Assembly: GCA_018402235.1 (NCBI GenBank) | Contig: JAGYJJ010000005.1 | Coordinates: forward strand, 357,007 to 421,006 | Length of the DNA: 64,000 nt | Direction of reading: 5' to 3' | Origin: Candidatus Nanopelagicales bacterium | GTDB lineage: Bacteria; Actinomycetota; Actinomycetes; S36-B12 | Part shown: positions 1-8,971 of the stretch, piece after piece | Numbering within the stretch: position 1 is the stretch's first letter | How the letters are laid out: every line of letters starts with the position of its first letter | Notes under the pieces: model-generated | Told to the model about the DNA's origin: nothing | Databases searched by the model: none | What the model saw: only the letters and a program-made list of their open reading frames with translations | Program-made: the position numbers and the translations under genes

Positions 1-994
1 ATGCGAGAACTCCGAAAACTGGTACCAGCGGCGGCAGAACAGTGTCATTCCAGCCCAGTGGCATGCCACCAACCGAACCTTGAAGGTATACGGGTAGGTA
101 GACGATGTTTGTCAGCAATAGCCCTGGGCCTGCCTCGTTCAACCCCAAGTTGTCTTCGGGACCGCTCCCGGGTGTTCCGAAGGTGGCGAATTGCACGAGT
201 CCCACTACGGCAATGGCGAGCAGCGATGCACTCGCGATCCACGCTTCTTTGAGTCGCCGCACCCCGGTCAGCACGCCAATCACCGCAATGACAACCACCA
301 CATACGCAGACGCATCAACGCGCGAGCCAATCGCCAACCCGGCGGATAAGACCGTCGCTGCCAGAAGAACCCAGGTGCGCCGCGAGCGCCACGACGTGCG
401 TCGCGCGAGGGCCATGCCGAATGCCCACAGGAACGTGATTCCGGTAACCGTCCAACTACTCGGATTAGTGGAAGGAATGATGAACAGACCAAGAGGGACG
501 TAAACCACAAGAACGACGACCACAACCGCAGACCGCACGGCGGGGGTCAGCACTCGTAACGCCAGGGCCAGTAGCCCTGCCGCAATAGCGGCATTCAACA
601 TCCGCATCAACAGCACCGAGCGCTGCTCATCTGGGCCAACGAGCGTGCCCATGGCCCGATAAAAGAGCGTCGGATACAAACCAACGGTGTTGTTCACGCG
701 TTCGGTCGAAACGAGGACGTCGCTCAGATCATCGGCGCACGCTGCAGTAATCGACGCGTCGTAGGCGAAACACTCATGCGCAAAACCCACCGATTGAGGG
801 ATCAGGCGGGCTGTGGGATTCGCCGGATCCACTTCACAGACTCCATCGCGTTCGCCACCAGCGCACCAGATGGATGTCAGGTGGTAGTCGTCGTCGGGTG
901 ATGAGCCCACCGGGCTCGTCAGCGCCCATCCAACAAGGGTCACAAAGAACGCGATCGGCAACACGATCGCCCAAGCGCCCCCCATTTTTCTCAC
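1..994 (-). CDS. DUF2142-family polytopic membrane protein, 3' part beyond the window
   Basis: The reverse strand is open from a GTG at 994 to the left edge, so the C-terminus is missing. The start has an AGGAAGG ribosome site just upstream; GTG at 1003 and ATG at 985 are alternatives. The protein opens with a hydrophobic helix (AWAIVLPIAFFVTLVGWAL), then SSPDDDYHL, a cysteine-bearing extracytoplasmic loop, a YPTLFYRAMG segment and further hydrophobic helices. This order (helix, acidic PDE/DDD motif, Cys loop, YP-x-LYY motif, NP segment) is that of DUF2142 proteins, membrane proteins often found near cell-surface polysaccharide genes. The function is unknown. It is divergent from the nuclease gene at 1140. 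Confidence 0.75.
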   Translation of the reverse strand, partial: MRKMGGAWAIVLPIAFFVTLVGWALTSPVGSSPDDDYHLTSIWCAGGERDGVCEVDPANPTARLIPQSVGFAHECFAYDASITAACADDLSDVLVSTERVNNTVGLYPTLFYRAMGTLVGPDEQRSVLLMRMLNAAIAAGLLALALRVLTPAVRSAVVVVVLVVYVPLGLFIIPSTNPSSWTVTGITFLWAFGMALARRTSWRSRRTWVLLAATVLSAGLAIGSRVDASAYVVVVIAVIGVLTGVRRLKEAWIASASLLAIAVVGLVQFATFGTPGSGPEDNLGLNEAGPGLLLTNIVYLPVYLQGSVGGMPLGWNDTVLPPLVPVFGVLA

Positions 995-1139
995 CCCGGT
1001 CACCCTTCCTTCCTACCCGGCGACGCGCCGAGCCAGGCAACCGGGTCGCAAAGTCGGAAACCACCTGTGCTTACCATGGCGGCTCAACCCCTAGCCACGA
1101 CGCAACTCATGCCCGCCTTCCCGCGTAATCGGAGGTTTC

Positions 1140-2414
1140 ATGCTCCGCCCGCTCGTTGCCCTGTGCAGCCTCGTTCTCCTCGTCACGTCTATTCCGGCTG
1201 CTCACGCGGAGCCTTCCCCCGTGCAGGAAGCACCGAACCCTTGGCGGAACGTGCAAGCCTGGGAAACCGCGGTGGTCCAACGGGTTGTCGATGGGGACAC
1301 CGTGATCGTCAACGACGAAGTCACGGGTGCCCAATCGCGCGTGCGGCTGCTCGGCATCAACGCTCCGGAAAAGCCCACCAAGAGGAAGCCGGGCAACTGC
1401 GGGGGTGTGCAAGCTCTTGAGACGCTGACCGCACTACTCCCGGTCGGAACTCGAGTGCGCCTGTTGTCGTCGGACCGCGCCTCAACCGGTAAGGCGCAGC
1501 GTCCGCAGCGGGTCGTCCTCGCTTACAACGAGAAGACCGGTGAGTTCGATCAAGACGTTGCGTGGGGCATGGCCGAACGTGGCTGGGGTGTGTGGTTCAC
1601 AGTTCCCCGTGAGGCTGCCATGAGTTCTTTGTACCGAGCTGCCATCGAAGGCGCGCAACAGCGCCGCGTGGGTATGTGGAGTCCGGAACTGTGCGGGGCG
1701 ATCGAACAGCCGGATGCTTCGCTCTCAATTCGTATCACTCGAGGCAACGGCAGCGTGGCCGACGAGACCGTCACGGTGCGCAACACCGGTGGAACCACAG
1801 TGGATATCACCGGGTGGATGCTCCGCGACGCTGGAAACGCCGGCTGGTACACCTTCCCCGGCGGGTCGGTGCTGACTCCCGGTGATTACCGAGTTGTCCA
1901 TACGGGTAAGGGCCGTGATCGCAAACCCACCGGACACGACGTTTACCGAAACCGAAAGACCGAGCTATACGTAGATCCCGGACGCGAACCGAACCTGGTG
2001 GGCGATGGCGCTTACCTATTGGATAGGGCCGGCAACTTCCGCTCGTGGCGCGAGTACCCGTGCACCGAGCGCTGCGATCCGGATGAAGGTATGGGCACGT
2101 TGGTCATCGAAGATCTCTCCCTGGGTAAGAACCGAGGCAAGAAGCGCGCGCAGAGCCAATTCATCCGAGTTGCCAATCAAGGCGCCACCACGCTGTGCCT
2201 GGACGGCTACCGAATGCAGACCGAAGGGCTCACCTACTGGTTCCCTTCCGGCACCTGTCTGGAGCCGGGCGCGACGCTCACATTGCATGGCGGTGACCGC
2301 CGCAGTTGGTCCAAAGCCACGTACCTGAACCGGAAGAAGCCGATGTTCTATCTGTCCGGCAGCGCCCAGATCATCACCGATCGCGACCAGGTGCTAGCCG
2401 AACGCTTCTGGTAG
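1140..2414 (+). CDS. Secreted thermonuclease-like protein with C-terminal lamin-tail domains
   Basis: The 424-residue product begins with a signal peptide (about residues 1-23, ending AHA). A staphylococcal-nuclease fold follows at about 45-185, with the metal site motif VVDGDTV (Asp51, Asp53) and RLLGINAPE, which holds the expected catalytic Arg69 and Glu77. Two beta-rich lamin-tail (LTD-type) segments follow at about 190-300 and 318-424; the first contains ITGWMLRD and the second LCLDGYRM. The start is ATG 1140, preceded by CGGAGG. I expect an extracellular DNase/RNase whose LTD domains anchor or bind a surface ligand. The nuclease activity is inferred from motifs; the role of the LTDs is unknown. 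Confidence 0.85.
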   Translation: MLRPLVALCSLVLLVTSIPAAHAEPSPVQEAPNPWRNVQAWETAVVQRVVDGDTVIVNDEVTGAQSRVRLLGINAPEKPTKRKPGNCGGVQALETLTALLPVGTRVRLLSSDRASTGKAQRPQRVVLAYNEKTGEFDQDVAWGMAERGWGVWFTVPREAAMSSLYRAAIEGAQQRRVGMWSPELCGAIEQPDASLSIRITRGNGSVADETVTVRNTGGTTVDITGWMLRDAGNAGWYTFPGGSVLTPGDYRVVHTGKGRDRKPTGHDVYRNRKTELYVDPGREPNLVGDGAYLLDRAGNFRSWREYPCTERCDPDEGMGTLVIEDLSLGKNRGKKRAQSQFIRVANQGATTLCLDGYRMQTEGLTYWFPSGTCLEPGATLTLHGGDRRSWSKATYLNRKKPMFYLSGSAQIITDRDQVLAERFW

Positions 2415-2538
2415 CGCGCCTGTTGGGCCTGCGCACTTGGCGCCTTAGTCCAGGCGCGGGCTGATCGCGGCGGCGGCCCGTGGCCAACCTGAGCGCCGCG
2501 CCGGACTAGGTTGAGTTCCTCACTTGAGGAAGGTTTTC

Positions 2539-3335
2539 ATGGGCCTGGGTACCGACGTCCGACTGTCGCGATTGTTCTCGCATCCGTCCGGCAACCTGTT
2601 CGGCATCGCTGTCGATCACTTCGTTGGTTACGGCAACGTTCGTGAAGGCGGATTGGCGAATCTTCCCGAGGCGGTCAACCGCTGCATCACGGCCAAGCCC
2701 GACACCATGACCATGACCCCCGGGACCGCCAAGGGTTGCTGGCCGGCCCACGCGGGTAAGGCGTCGCTGATCATTCAGGCGTCGTATTGGACACCCGACG
2801 ACCGGATTCGTGATCGTCTCGCCACCGCCGCTGATGCCGTTCGGCTCGGTGCGGACGCGCTTGCGGTGGCGATCGGTGTTCGCGGGGAAACAGAAGGTGA
2901 CTTCATCCGCTGGCTAGCCGATGCGGTGCGCGATGCAGCGCCGTACGAGTTGCCGGTGGTTGCCACACATTTATCCGCGCGACTACTCCGATGGCGTGAA
3001 GATCGTGTTCACCCCCGAGGAGATCGCCTACGCAGTACGCGTGGGCATCGAGACCGGCGTGGACGTCATCAAGGTCGGCTATCCAGGTGATGAGAAGGCT
3101 TTCACAGAGATCATCGATGCCTGTCCGGTGCCGGTGGTGATGGCCGGTGGGCCCAAGGAGCCCACCCTCGAAGGCGCCCTCGACCACATCGTGGCCGGGA
3201 TGCGCGCAGGTGCCCGGGGTGCAGTGGTCGGGCCGCAACATCTGGGGTGAGGCGAACATGGAGCAGGCTGCTCGTGCGTATGCAGCGGTCATTCACGACG
3301 GCGCTAGCGCCGCTGAGGCCATCGCCCGCGCATGA
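2539..3335 (+). CDS. Class I aldolase of the DhnA / FbaB-like family (two frame breaks)
   Basis: The gene starts at ATG 2539 behind GAGGAAGG. The first frame reads FGIAVDHFVGYGN and VRLGADALAVAIGVRG, then breaks near 2967, where expected HIYPRDYSDG codons resume one frame over. The second frame carries the Schiff-base region VDVIKVGYPGD and PVVMAGGPKEPT. It breaks near 3230 at a GGGCCGC run, and GRNIWGEANMEQA then continues to the stop at 3335. This order is typical of DeoC/LacD/DhnA aldolases, which cleave phosphorylated ketoses. The stop overlaps the PfkB start by four bases (ATGA), so the two genes are translationally coupled. A kinase next door suggests the substrate is a sugar phosphate made by it; the sugar itself is unknown. 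Confidence 0.75.
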
Positions 3336-4240
3336 TCATCGGCCTCGGTTGTCTGGCGCACGATCGCGTGCTGGTCACCGAGACGACCTGGGGCGCCGGA
3401 AAAGGCCGCATCACCAGGCGACAAACACGTTTCGGGGGAAATGTTCGCAACGCCCTGGCTACCGTGGCTGCACTTGACTATCCGGCCGCGTATCTCGCCT
3501 CCGTTGGCACATCGGCGCTCGGTAACGAAGCGATGGCCGATCTCACCGCACATCACATCGATACGCGCTTCATTGAGCGCGTTGAGGGCGCGGACCCAGT
3601 CACTTCGACACTCATCATCACCTCCGACGGTGAGCGGTACATCGCGTTCGACGATGCACCTTTGGCCATGACACCCTTGCCATCACAAACAACAGTTAAC
3701 GACGCTGTGGGCTATACCGAGGTCCTGTTGGTCGATGCGCCCACGGCCCCTCCCAGGTCACGCGACGTGGTGACGCGGATACGTGAAGCCGGCATACCCG
3801 TTGTCTTGGACGCCGAGCGCGATCCTTCGCCCACCGTGCGCGCCCTCATTGACGCCGCCGATCATGTGGTGATCCCGTTAGCGTTCGGAGTCGAACTCAC
3901 CGAGCGCGCGGAGCCCCGCGATATCGCAGCAGCACTGTGGAACGAGCATCGAAGCGCCATAGTTTTGACCGATGGCCCGCGCGGCTCGCACGCATTTGAT
4001 CATCCCGATAACGCCGTCCACGTTCCTGCGTTCACCGTCACGGCTGTGGACACGACCGGGTGCGGTGATGCGTTCCATGGTGCCTACGCCTGGGGTCTTG
4101 CCCGAGGCGACGATCTTGTGACCCGAGTCGAGGTCGCCAGTGCAGCTGCGGCGGTTGTCGCCGCCCTCGGACCTGAAGCCAAGCGCGTTCCATCCCGCTC
4201 AGCGATCGAACAATTCCTCGCTTCGAGGAACGCGACATGA
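3332..4240 (+). CDS. PfkB-family carbohydrate kinase
   Basis: The 302-residue protein has the ribokinase fold signature. The N-terminal substrate motif with the Gly-Gly pair is FGGNVRNALATVAAL near residue 35, and the C-terminal anion hole and catalytic base is DTTGCGDAFHGAYAWG near residue 250, with Asp of GCGD as base. It should phosphorylate a sugar or sugar acid with ATP in the cytoplasm. It overlaps the aldolase before it and the DUF1349 gene after it by ATGA junctions, so the three form one operon. IolC-like or fructokinase-like roles are possible; the sequence alone does not decide the substrate. Confidence 0.85.
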   Translation: MIIGLGCLAHDRVLVTETTWGAGKGRITRRQTRFGGNVRNALATVAALDYPAAYLASVGTSALGNEAMADLTAHHIDTRFIERVEGADPVTSTLIITSDGERYIAFDDAPLAMTPLPSQTTVNDAVGYTEVLLVDAPTAPPRSRDVVTRIREAGIPVVLDAERDPSPTVRALIDAADHVVIPLAFGVELTERAEPRDIAAALWNEHRSAIVLTDGPRGSHAFDHPDNAVHVPAFTVTAVDTTGCGDAFHGAYAWGLARGDDLVTRVEVASAAAAVVAALGPEAKRVPSRSAIEQFLASRNAT

Positions 4241-4827
4241 CAGCAATCGGGTGGGGTTCTGGGATCTGGCTGCACGAACCACCTGAGCATCGAGTCGATG
4301 ACGGCGAACTCATCGTGACAACCGACCACGAATCCGACTTCTGGCGCTCAACTGGCTACGACTTCATCCACTACTCCGGCCACGGGCTGTTAATCGACTT
4401 CCCACCCAACACCGCGATGGAGGTGGAGTTCTCTGCCGAGTGGACCCACGAGTTCGATCAAGCTGGGCTTCTCCTGCACGCCGACGAATCACACTGGGTC
4501 AAGGCGGGGGTTGAGTTCGCCGATGGAGTTCTCGGACTCGGTGCGGTGGTCACCGATGAAAAATCAGATTGGTCAGTGGGCCATGTTCCCGAGTGGATGG
4601 GTCAACGCATCCGCGTACGGGTGAGCCGCTCGCGAGATGCCATAACCGTCCGAGCGAAAACCGAAAGCGATCCGTGGCGACTTGTGCGGCTCGCACCGAT
4701 AAATCCAGACCTCACCTGGCGCGCCGGACCGCTAGCGGCAAGTCCCACCCGCGCGGGACTTGAAGTCACGTTCCATTCGTGGGTTCGTGTACCGGCGGAC
4801 GACGCCATTCACGAGTCCAACCACTAG
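4237..4827 (+). CDS. DUF1349 (concanavalin-like) domain protein
   Basis: The 196-residue protein lacks a signal peptide. It has the DUF1349 pattern: TDHESDFWRSTGYDF near the N-terminus, then FDQAGLLLHADESHWVKAG, and RLAPINPDLTWRAGPLAASP towards the end. Members have a beta-jellyroll of the YesU type, are found in sugar catabolic operons, and have no proven activity. It is coupled to the PfkB gene by an ATGA overlap. I infer a role in binding or processing the sugar handled by this operon. Its end overlaps by four bases with the 3' end of the convergent glycosidase gene. Confidence 0.75.
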   Translation: MTAIGWGSGIWLHEPPEHRVDDGELIVTTDHESDFWRSTGYDFIHYSGHGLLIDFPPNTAMEVEFSAEWTHEFDQAGLLLHADESHWVKAGVEFADGVLGLGAVVTDEKSDWSVGHVPEWMGQRIRVRVSRSRDAITVRAKTESDPWRLVRLAPINPDLTWRAGPLAASPTRAGLEVTFHSWVRVPADDAIHESNH

Positions 4828-6212
4828 CGGGCCTGGATGATCACTGTGTTGGACCGGACATCCCCATCTTCTGTTCTGAATTGGACGGCGACCCTCTTGC
4901 CCGTTTTGCGCTCGTACTCAAAGGTGCCGTCTGCTGCAACCGTGCGTCGCGCGACAGCAGCGGTGAAACCCGTCTGTCCCGGGAACCGTAGGTAAGGCAC
5001 GAGTTTCGTCCCCTCGGGTAAACCCGTTGTGACCCCCTCTACCTGGATCCGCCGGCCAGACCGCTCCCCCTCGATCACGATTTCCTTCTTAACGGCGCGC
5101 GAAAGGTCCGGAATCCAGGGATTGGTCACACCCACCGTTGCTGGTAAGGCTGCCCACGCCGCGTTGATCGCAGGTGTTGCCGGGTTCATTTGCACACCGA
5201 GAAGGTCGAAGTCCACTGCCGTGAACTCGTACCACGCGGTTACTGCGATACCGAGTGCGCGCGAATCCTGAAAGGAGCAGGTCAGGAGCGCAGCCCCATC
5301 GGCATCCGACCACGCAGTCTTGGGCCGCGGGCCCGGTCCGGCAAGACCGAAGTTCACTTCGGTATCCCAGATCGGCTTGACGGTGCTCCACGCCGCCTTG
5401 GTGCCAGCGCGGAGAAGTGCCCGTTGCCAGCGGATGATGTCGTCCACCCGCTGCTCGCATGCCTGAGCCACCGTTGGTCCAGCATCGGCAGCCGGGTACG
5501 TGTGGATCGACCAGGCGTCGAGAGCTGCGAGGGTGTCCGGCGACAACTCAGCGATCATCGCCTCGGTGAAGCGGGGACCACTTGCGAGTCGGGTAGTCAC
5601 GGATGGCGCTAACGTGATCGAGGTCGTACCTATTTCTTCAACTGCAATACGCGTCATCTCTGCCATTTGTTGCGGCGTTCCGGTCCAGAACGTCTGCAAG
5701 TTAGCTTCGTTCCAGATTTCGTAGGCACCGATCCGACTGCCGTACCGCTGCACCAGCGCGCGCACGTATTCACGCCACGTGTTGATGTCCGCAGGTGGAC
5801 TCGCGGTGCCCGCACCCCACCGCGGGTCGCCCGCGTTTGGGTCGGCAGCGGCCCACTGCGGCGTCAGACCCAGCACCATGATCGGCTTGGCGCCCCAGGA
5901 CTCCACCTGTTCGATGCGTCGGTCCAAGATTCTGAAGTCGAAAGCACCGCGCGCCGGGTTCACATCGCGCCAGGCCACTTTCATGTCCCACAGGCGGAAG
6001 TAATTCGCAGCCGGGGGCTGAAGACCTTCAAGGCCTGCGTTCCAACCCACCTCCGGACCGGCCGAAAGGGCTGGGGTGAACGGTCCGTTTCCTTGTGCCC
6101 ACAGTTGTTGGAAGCCACTCGCTTCATCGGTGGTGATGATGGTGGCCGAATGGGCGGGGTTGGCGGTGGATCGCCAGGCCCAACGCAAGAGCAACGGACG
6201 ACGCAGCAGCAA
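4824..6212 (-). CDS. Secreted glycoside hydrolase, GH39/GH5-like TIM barrel
   Basis: The open frame gives 462 residues. A clan GH-A barrel occupies about 40-350, with the acid/base in AYEIWNEANL (Glu169) and the likely nucleophile in IWDTEVNFG (Glu285). A C-terminal Ig-like beta domain follows at about 370-462. The start used is a TTG at 6212. Just upstream another frame reads a hydrophobic IAAASSVALALGLA stretch, so a signal peptide may be hidden by one or two frame breaks near 6165-6235. It should cleave a beta-linked glycan outside the cell. The substrate is not evident. Confidence 0.75.
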   Translation of the reverse strand: MLLRRPLLLRWAWRSTANPAHSATIITTDEASGFQQLWAQGNGPFTPALSAGPEVGWNAGLEGLQPPAANYFRLWDMKVAWRDVNPARGAFDFRILDRRIEQVESWGAKPIMVLGLTPQWAAADPNAGDPRWGAGTASPPADINTWREYVRALVQRYGSRIGAYEIWNEANLQTFWTGTPQQMAEMTRIAVEEIGTTSITLAPSVTTRLASGPRFTEAMIAELSPDTLAALDAWSIHTYPAADAGPTVAQACEQRVDDIIRWQRALLRAGTKAAWSTVKPIWDTEVNFGLAGPGPRPKTAWSDADGAALLTCSFQDSRALGIAVTAWYEFTAVDFDLLGVQMNPATPAINAAWAALPATVGVTNPWIPDLSRAVKKEIVIEGERSGRRIQVEGVTTGLPEGTKLVPYLRFPGQTGFTAAVARRTVAADGTFEYERKTGKRVAVQFRTEDGDVRSNTVIIQAR

Positions 6213-6305
6213 TGACGGTGCGGAAATTGGGGAAGGCGCATACCTCCAGGCTACGTCACCAAGCTGGCTGCCCTAACCGCGCTCGATAATCAGCTAAGTA
6301 CATCC

Positions 6306-6359
6306 AAACCTGCAGTTTCCGTCAGATCAGGGGCAAGTTTTGACGCAAAGTGCAGGTTT
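6306..6359. repeat. Imperfect hairpin, possible diverged member of the CACTTTCCGCCAG family
   Basis: AAACCTGCA at 6306-6314 is matched by TGCAGGTTT at 6351-6359. The interior pairs loosely (TTTCCGTCA with TGACGCAAA). On the reverse strand it reads GCACTTTGCGTCA, resembling the GCACTTTCCGCCA start of the elements at 16768 and 32892. It lies between the glycosidase start and tRNA-Arg. Confidence 0.4.
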
Positions 6360-6374
6360 CGGCGAATTAATACG

Positions 6375-6450
6375 TGGCGCGCCCGGAGAGATTCGAACTC
6401 CCAACCTTCTGATCCGTAGTCAGATGCTCTATCCGTTGAGCTACGGGCGC
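6375..6450 (-). tRNA. tRNA-Arg (anticodon ACG)
   Basis: On the reverse strand GCGCCCG pairs with CGGGCGC to form the acceptor stem, followed by discriminator G and an encoded CCA. The anticodon loop reads CTACGGA between CTGA and TCAG, giving anticodon ACG (read as ICG). The T-arm has GTTCGAATC. Length is 76 nt including CCA. Confidence 0.95.
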
Positions 6451-6535
6451 TCGCGCCCCTGGCGTGAAGCGCAGCGGGAAGTCTAGCCGGGCCGTTCCGG
6501 GTGCGGATTAGCCGGCCACGATGCACACTCGTCGC

Positions 6536-6992
6536 ATGGAAAACACCTCCGAGGCCATAGATCCCTCGCGCCGCGCGTTCCTCGTGGGCATGTGCGGGGC
6601 GGCCGCCCTCACCGCCGGCGGACTGGGCACCGCGCTCCTAGCCGACGACGCCATGGCCGCATCCGGCATCAGGCGCCGCAAGAACGGAACCGTCGTCGTC
6701 AATGTCGACAAGGTGCCCGCCTTACGCCGAGACAACTCCCGCGTCCTACTGGGAAACGTGAAGCGAACCCCGGTAGCCATCGTCCGGCAAGGCGACACCT
6801 ACACACGCGCTCAACCTGCGTTGTACGCATCAGGGCGCACCAGTCAATCCTGATCCAGCTGGTTGGCGCTGTCCTTTGCACGGATCGCAATTCGCTCTCG
6901 ATGGCGATCTGGAGCGAGGCCCGGCACTCTCACCACTGGCGGAATATTCGTCGCGGTGGAACGCGCGTAAGCGCCGCTTGATCGTCGGCTGA
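6536..6992 (+). CDS. Tat-exported Rieske [2Fe-2S] protein (one frame break)
   Basis: The N-terminus has a twin-arginine signal (SRRAFLVGMCGAAALTAGG) followed by a Rieske fold. The frame changes near 6803-6806, where one extra base (TACACAC for TACCAC) separates GDTY from HALNLRCTHQG. The second frame then gives both cluster motifs, CTHQG and CPLHGSQF, and ends at TGA 6992. With the repair the protein is about 150 residues, normal for a stand-alone exported Rieske protein. Its redox partner is unknown. ATG 6521 in the same frame is an alternative start. Confidence 0.8.
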
Positions 6993-7016
6993 CAATCTCG
7001 ACAGCGCCGGATCGTG

Positions 7017-7109
7017 TGGCGGAGGTGGAGGGATTTGAACCCTCGAGGGAGCTTTAAACTCCCAACCCGCTTAGCAGGCGGGCGCCATAGGCCACTAGGC
7101 GACACCTCC
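7017..7109 (-). tRNA. tRNA-Ser (anticodon GCU)
   Basis: The reverse strand gives GGAGGTG paired with CACCTCC, discriminator G and an encoded CCA. The anticodon stem is CCCGC/GCGGG around CTGCTAA, so the anticodon is GCU. A long variable arm (GGGAG...CTCCC) supports a class II serine tRNA of 93 nt. Confidence 0.95.
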
Positions 7110-7177
7110 GTGCTGACCGCTTTTGGATTTCCCCATCCACCGACAGCCGGGAAAGGCTATCGGGCAGACTTGCGTCC

Positions 7178-7930
7178 GTGACAACCACGTTGGCGATCGA
7201 CTGCGGAGGCGGTGGCCTCAAGGCATCGGTGCTCGACGAAACCGGCACTATGCGCGCGCAACCGGTGCGTGTTCCCACTCCTTACCCGCTGCCACCGTCG
7301 TTGTTCGTCAAAACGCTCACCGAACTCTCCGAGCAATTGCCCAAAGCAGATCGCGCAACGGTCGGAATGCCCGGGATGATCCGCCACGGAGTGGTGGTCA
7401 CCACCCCGCACTACATAACTCGATCTGGTCCACGCACGCGCATCGATCCGGAGTTGGTGCCGCAGTGGGAGGGCTTCGATGCAGAGGCGGCTTTGTCCGA
7501 TGCGCTCGGTATTCCCGCACGCGTGTTGAACGATGCTGAAGTGCACGGCGCTGGAGTTGTCGCGGGCCAAGGTCTGGAACTGGTTCTCACCCTCGGCACC
7601 GGTCTGGGATGCGCGATCTTTGATGGGGGCCGTCTTGCTCCGCATCTGGAAATGTCGCAGGCCCCTGTCCGCTGGGGCTTGAGTTACGACAACTACATCG
7701 GCGAGCACGAACGAAAGCGACTCGGTGATGCCCTGTGGTCGCGGCGCATCGGGCGCGTTGTCGATGTACTTCGTCCGGTGTTCTTGTGGGATCGGCTTTA
7801 CCTCGGCGGCGGAAACGCGCGCCATATCACTCCAACCGTGCTGGCCAAACTCGGCGACGAAGTTGTCATCGTCCCGAACTCTGCCGCACTCGCCGGTGGC
7901 GCGCGGGCATGGCAACTGCAGACCGACTAA
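7178..7930 (+). CDS. ROK-family sugar kinase, polyphosphate-glucokinase-like
   Basis: The 250-residue protein starts at GTG 7178. LAIDCGGGGLKASVLD at the N-terminus is the phosphate-binding motif, NDAEVHGAGV is the central acidic motif, and LTLGTGLGCAIFDGG is the adenosine/phosphate motif. The cysteine zinc motif of ROK repressors and many glucokinases is absent, and the length fits actinobacterial PpgK, which phosphorylates glucose with polyphosphate or ATP. The assignment to PpgK rather than another ROK kinase is inference. Its 3' end overlaps the EamA transporter start by 22 bases. Confidence 0.75.
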   Translation: MTTTLAIDCGGGGLKASVLDETGTMRAQPVRVPTPYPLPPSLFVKTLTELSEQLPKADRATVGMPGMIRHGVVVTTPHYITRSGPRTRIDPELVPQWEGFDAEAALSDALGIPARVLNDAEVHGAGVVAGQGLELVLTLGTGLGCAIFDGGRLAPHLEMSQAPVRWGLSYDNYIGEHERKRLGDALWSRRIGRVVDVLRPVFLWDRLYLGGGNARHITPTVLAKLGDEVVIVPNSAALAGGARAWQLQTD

Positions 7931-8964
7931 AACCCGCCAACCCACCGAAGCCCCGCAACCCACAGACCGTGGGCGTGGTGATGTACCTGGTCGCCGCATT
8001 CTTGTTCGCGGTCAACGGTGTTCTAGCGAAGTCTGCAATCGAGGTTGGCCTGTCGCCGCTTCGGCTGACCGAATTGCGTAACGCGGGTTCGATGGTGCTG
8101 TTGGTGATCGTGGTCTTGATCGTGCGCCCGCGTGCCTTCCGAGTTACCAAAAGGGAGATCCCCTTCTTGGTCGCCTATGGAGTTATCGCTTTCACGTTGG
8201 TGCAGTTCTTGTACTTCTTCACCATCTCAAGGCTGCCGGTGGGAATCGGGACGCTGCTCGCCTTCTTAGCGCCGATCGTGGTTGCGCTTTACGTCAAGTT
8301 TTTTCGCAAGCAACCGGTGCGTGATCGCATTTGGCTGGCAATCGCGCTGACACTCATCGGTCTGGCCTTGATGGCGCAGGTATGGCTCGGGGCAACACTC
8401 GACGCCGTCGGTGTGGCCGCGGGATTGCTACTCGCATTCGCCTTAGCGCTCTATTGGATTCTTGGTGAGTCCGGCCAAAGTCACCGCGATGCGCTATCGC
8501 TGACGATGTGGGGCTTCATCTTTTCCACCATCACCTGGTCGATCATCGCGCCATGGACGAGCTTCCCGTACGAAATCCTCGGTCGCACTGCCGCACCTAT
8601 GGTCGATGGGTGGCCAGGAATTCCGGTGTGGTTGATCATGACGCTCGGCGTTGTCCTGGGAACCGTCACGCCGTTCTTACTGGTACTCGGCTCACTGCGA
8701 CGCCTGGGTGCAGCGCGGTCAGGCATCATCGGGACCACCGAGCCGGTGTGGGCTGCTCTGCTAGCCATGGCACTTCTCGGTGAAATGCTCACTCCCATCC
8801 AGGGCATTGGTGGCCTCATCGTCGTTGCCGGAATCATCGTCGCCGAGACAGCGCGACCTCAACAGATCACAACCGGGGAGTTCCCGGTTCCGCAAGAACC
8901 TGACGCACTCGACGACGAGTTCGACGAGTTCGACGACGGGCCGGTGGCGGAGCCACGTCCCTAA
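7909..8964 (+). CDS. EamA/RhaT-type drug/metabolite exporter
   Basis: The start at ATG 7909 lies inside the end of the ROK gene. The protein of about 350 residues has ten hydrophobic segments in two EamA halves, the first opening MYLVAAFLFAVNGVLAKSA and the second containing SGIIGTTEPVWAALLAMALLG, a conserved EamA motif. An acidic C-terminal tail (DDEFDEFDDG) follows the last helix. Members export amino acids, nucleosides or other small metabolites. The substrate cannot be read from sequence. Confidence 0.88.
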   Translation: MATADRLKPANPPKPRNPQTVGVVMYLVAAFLFAVNGVLAKSAIEVGLSPLRLTELRNAGSMVLLVIVVLIVRPRAFRVTKREIPFLVAYGVIAFTLVQFLYFFTISRLPVGIGTLLAFLAPIVVALYVKFFRKQPVRDRIWLAIALTLIGLALMAQVWLGATLDAVGVAAGLLLAFALALYWILGESGQSHRDALSLTMWGFIFSTITWSIIAPWTSFPYEILGRTAAPMVDGWPGIPVWLIMTLGVVLGTVTPFLLVLGSLRRLGAARSGIIGTTEPVWAALLAMALLGEMLTPIQGIGGLIVVAGIIVAETARPQQITTGEFPVPQEPDALDDEFDEFDDGPVAEPRP

Positions 8965-8971
8965 CAACGCA

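Noticed and set aside
7157..7999. Reverse open frame of 280 codons opposite the ROK kinase
   Set aside because: The forward frame has all ROK motifs; the reverse product looks random.
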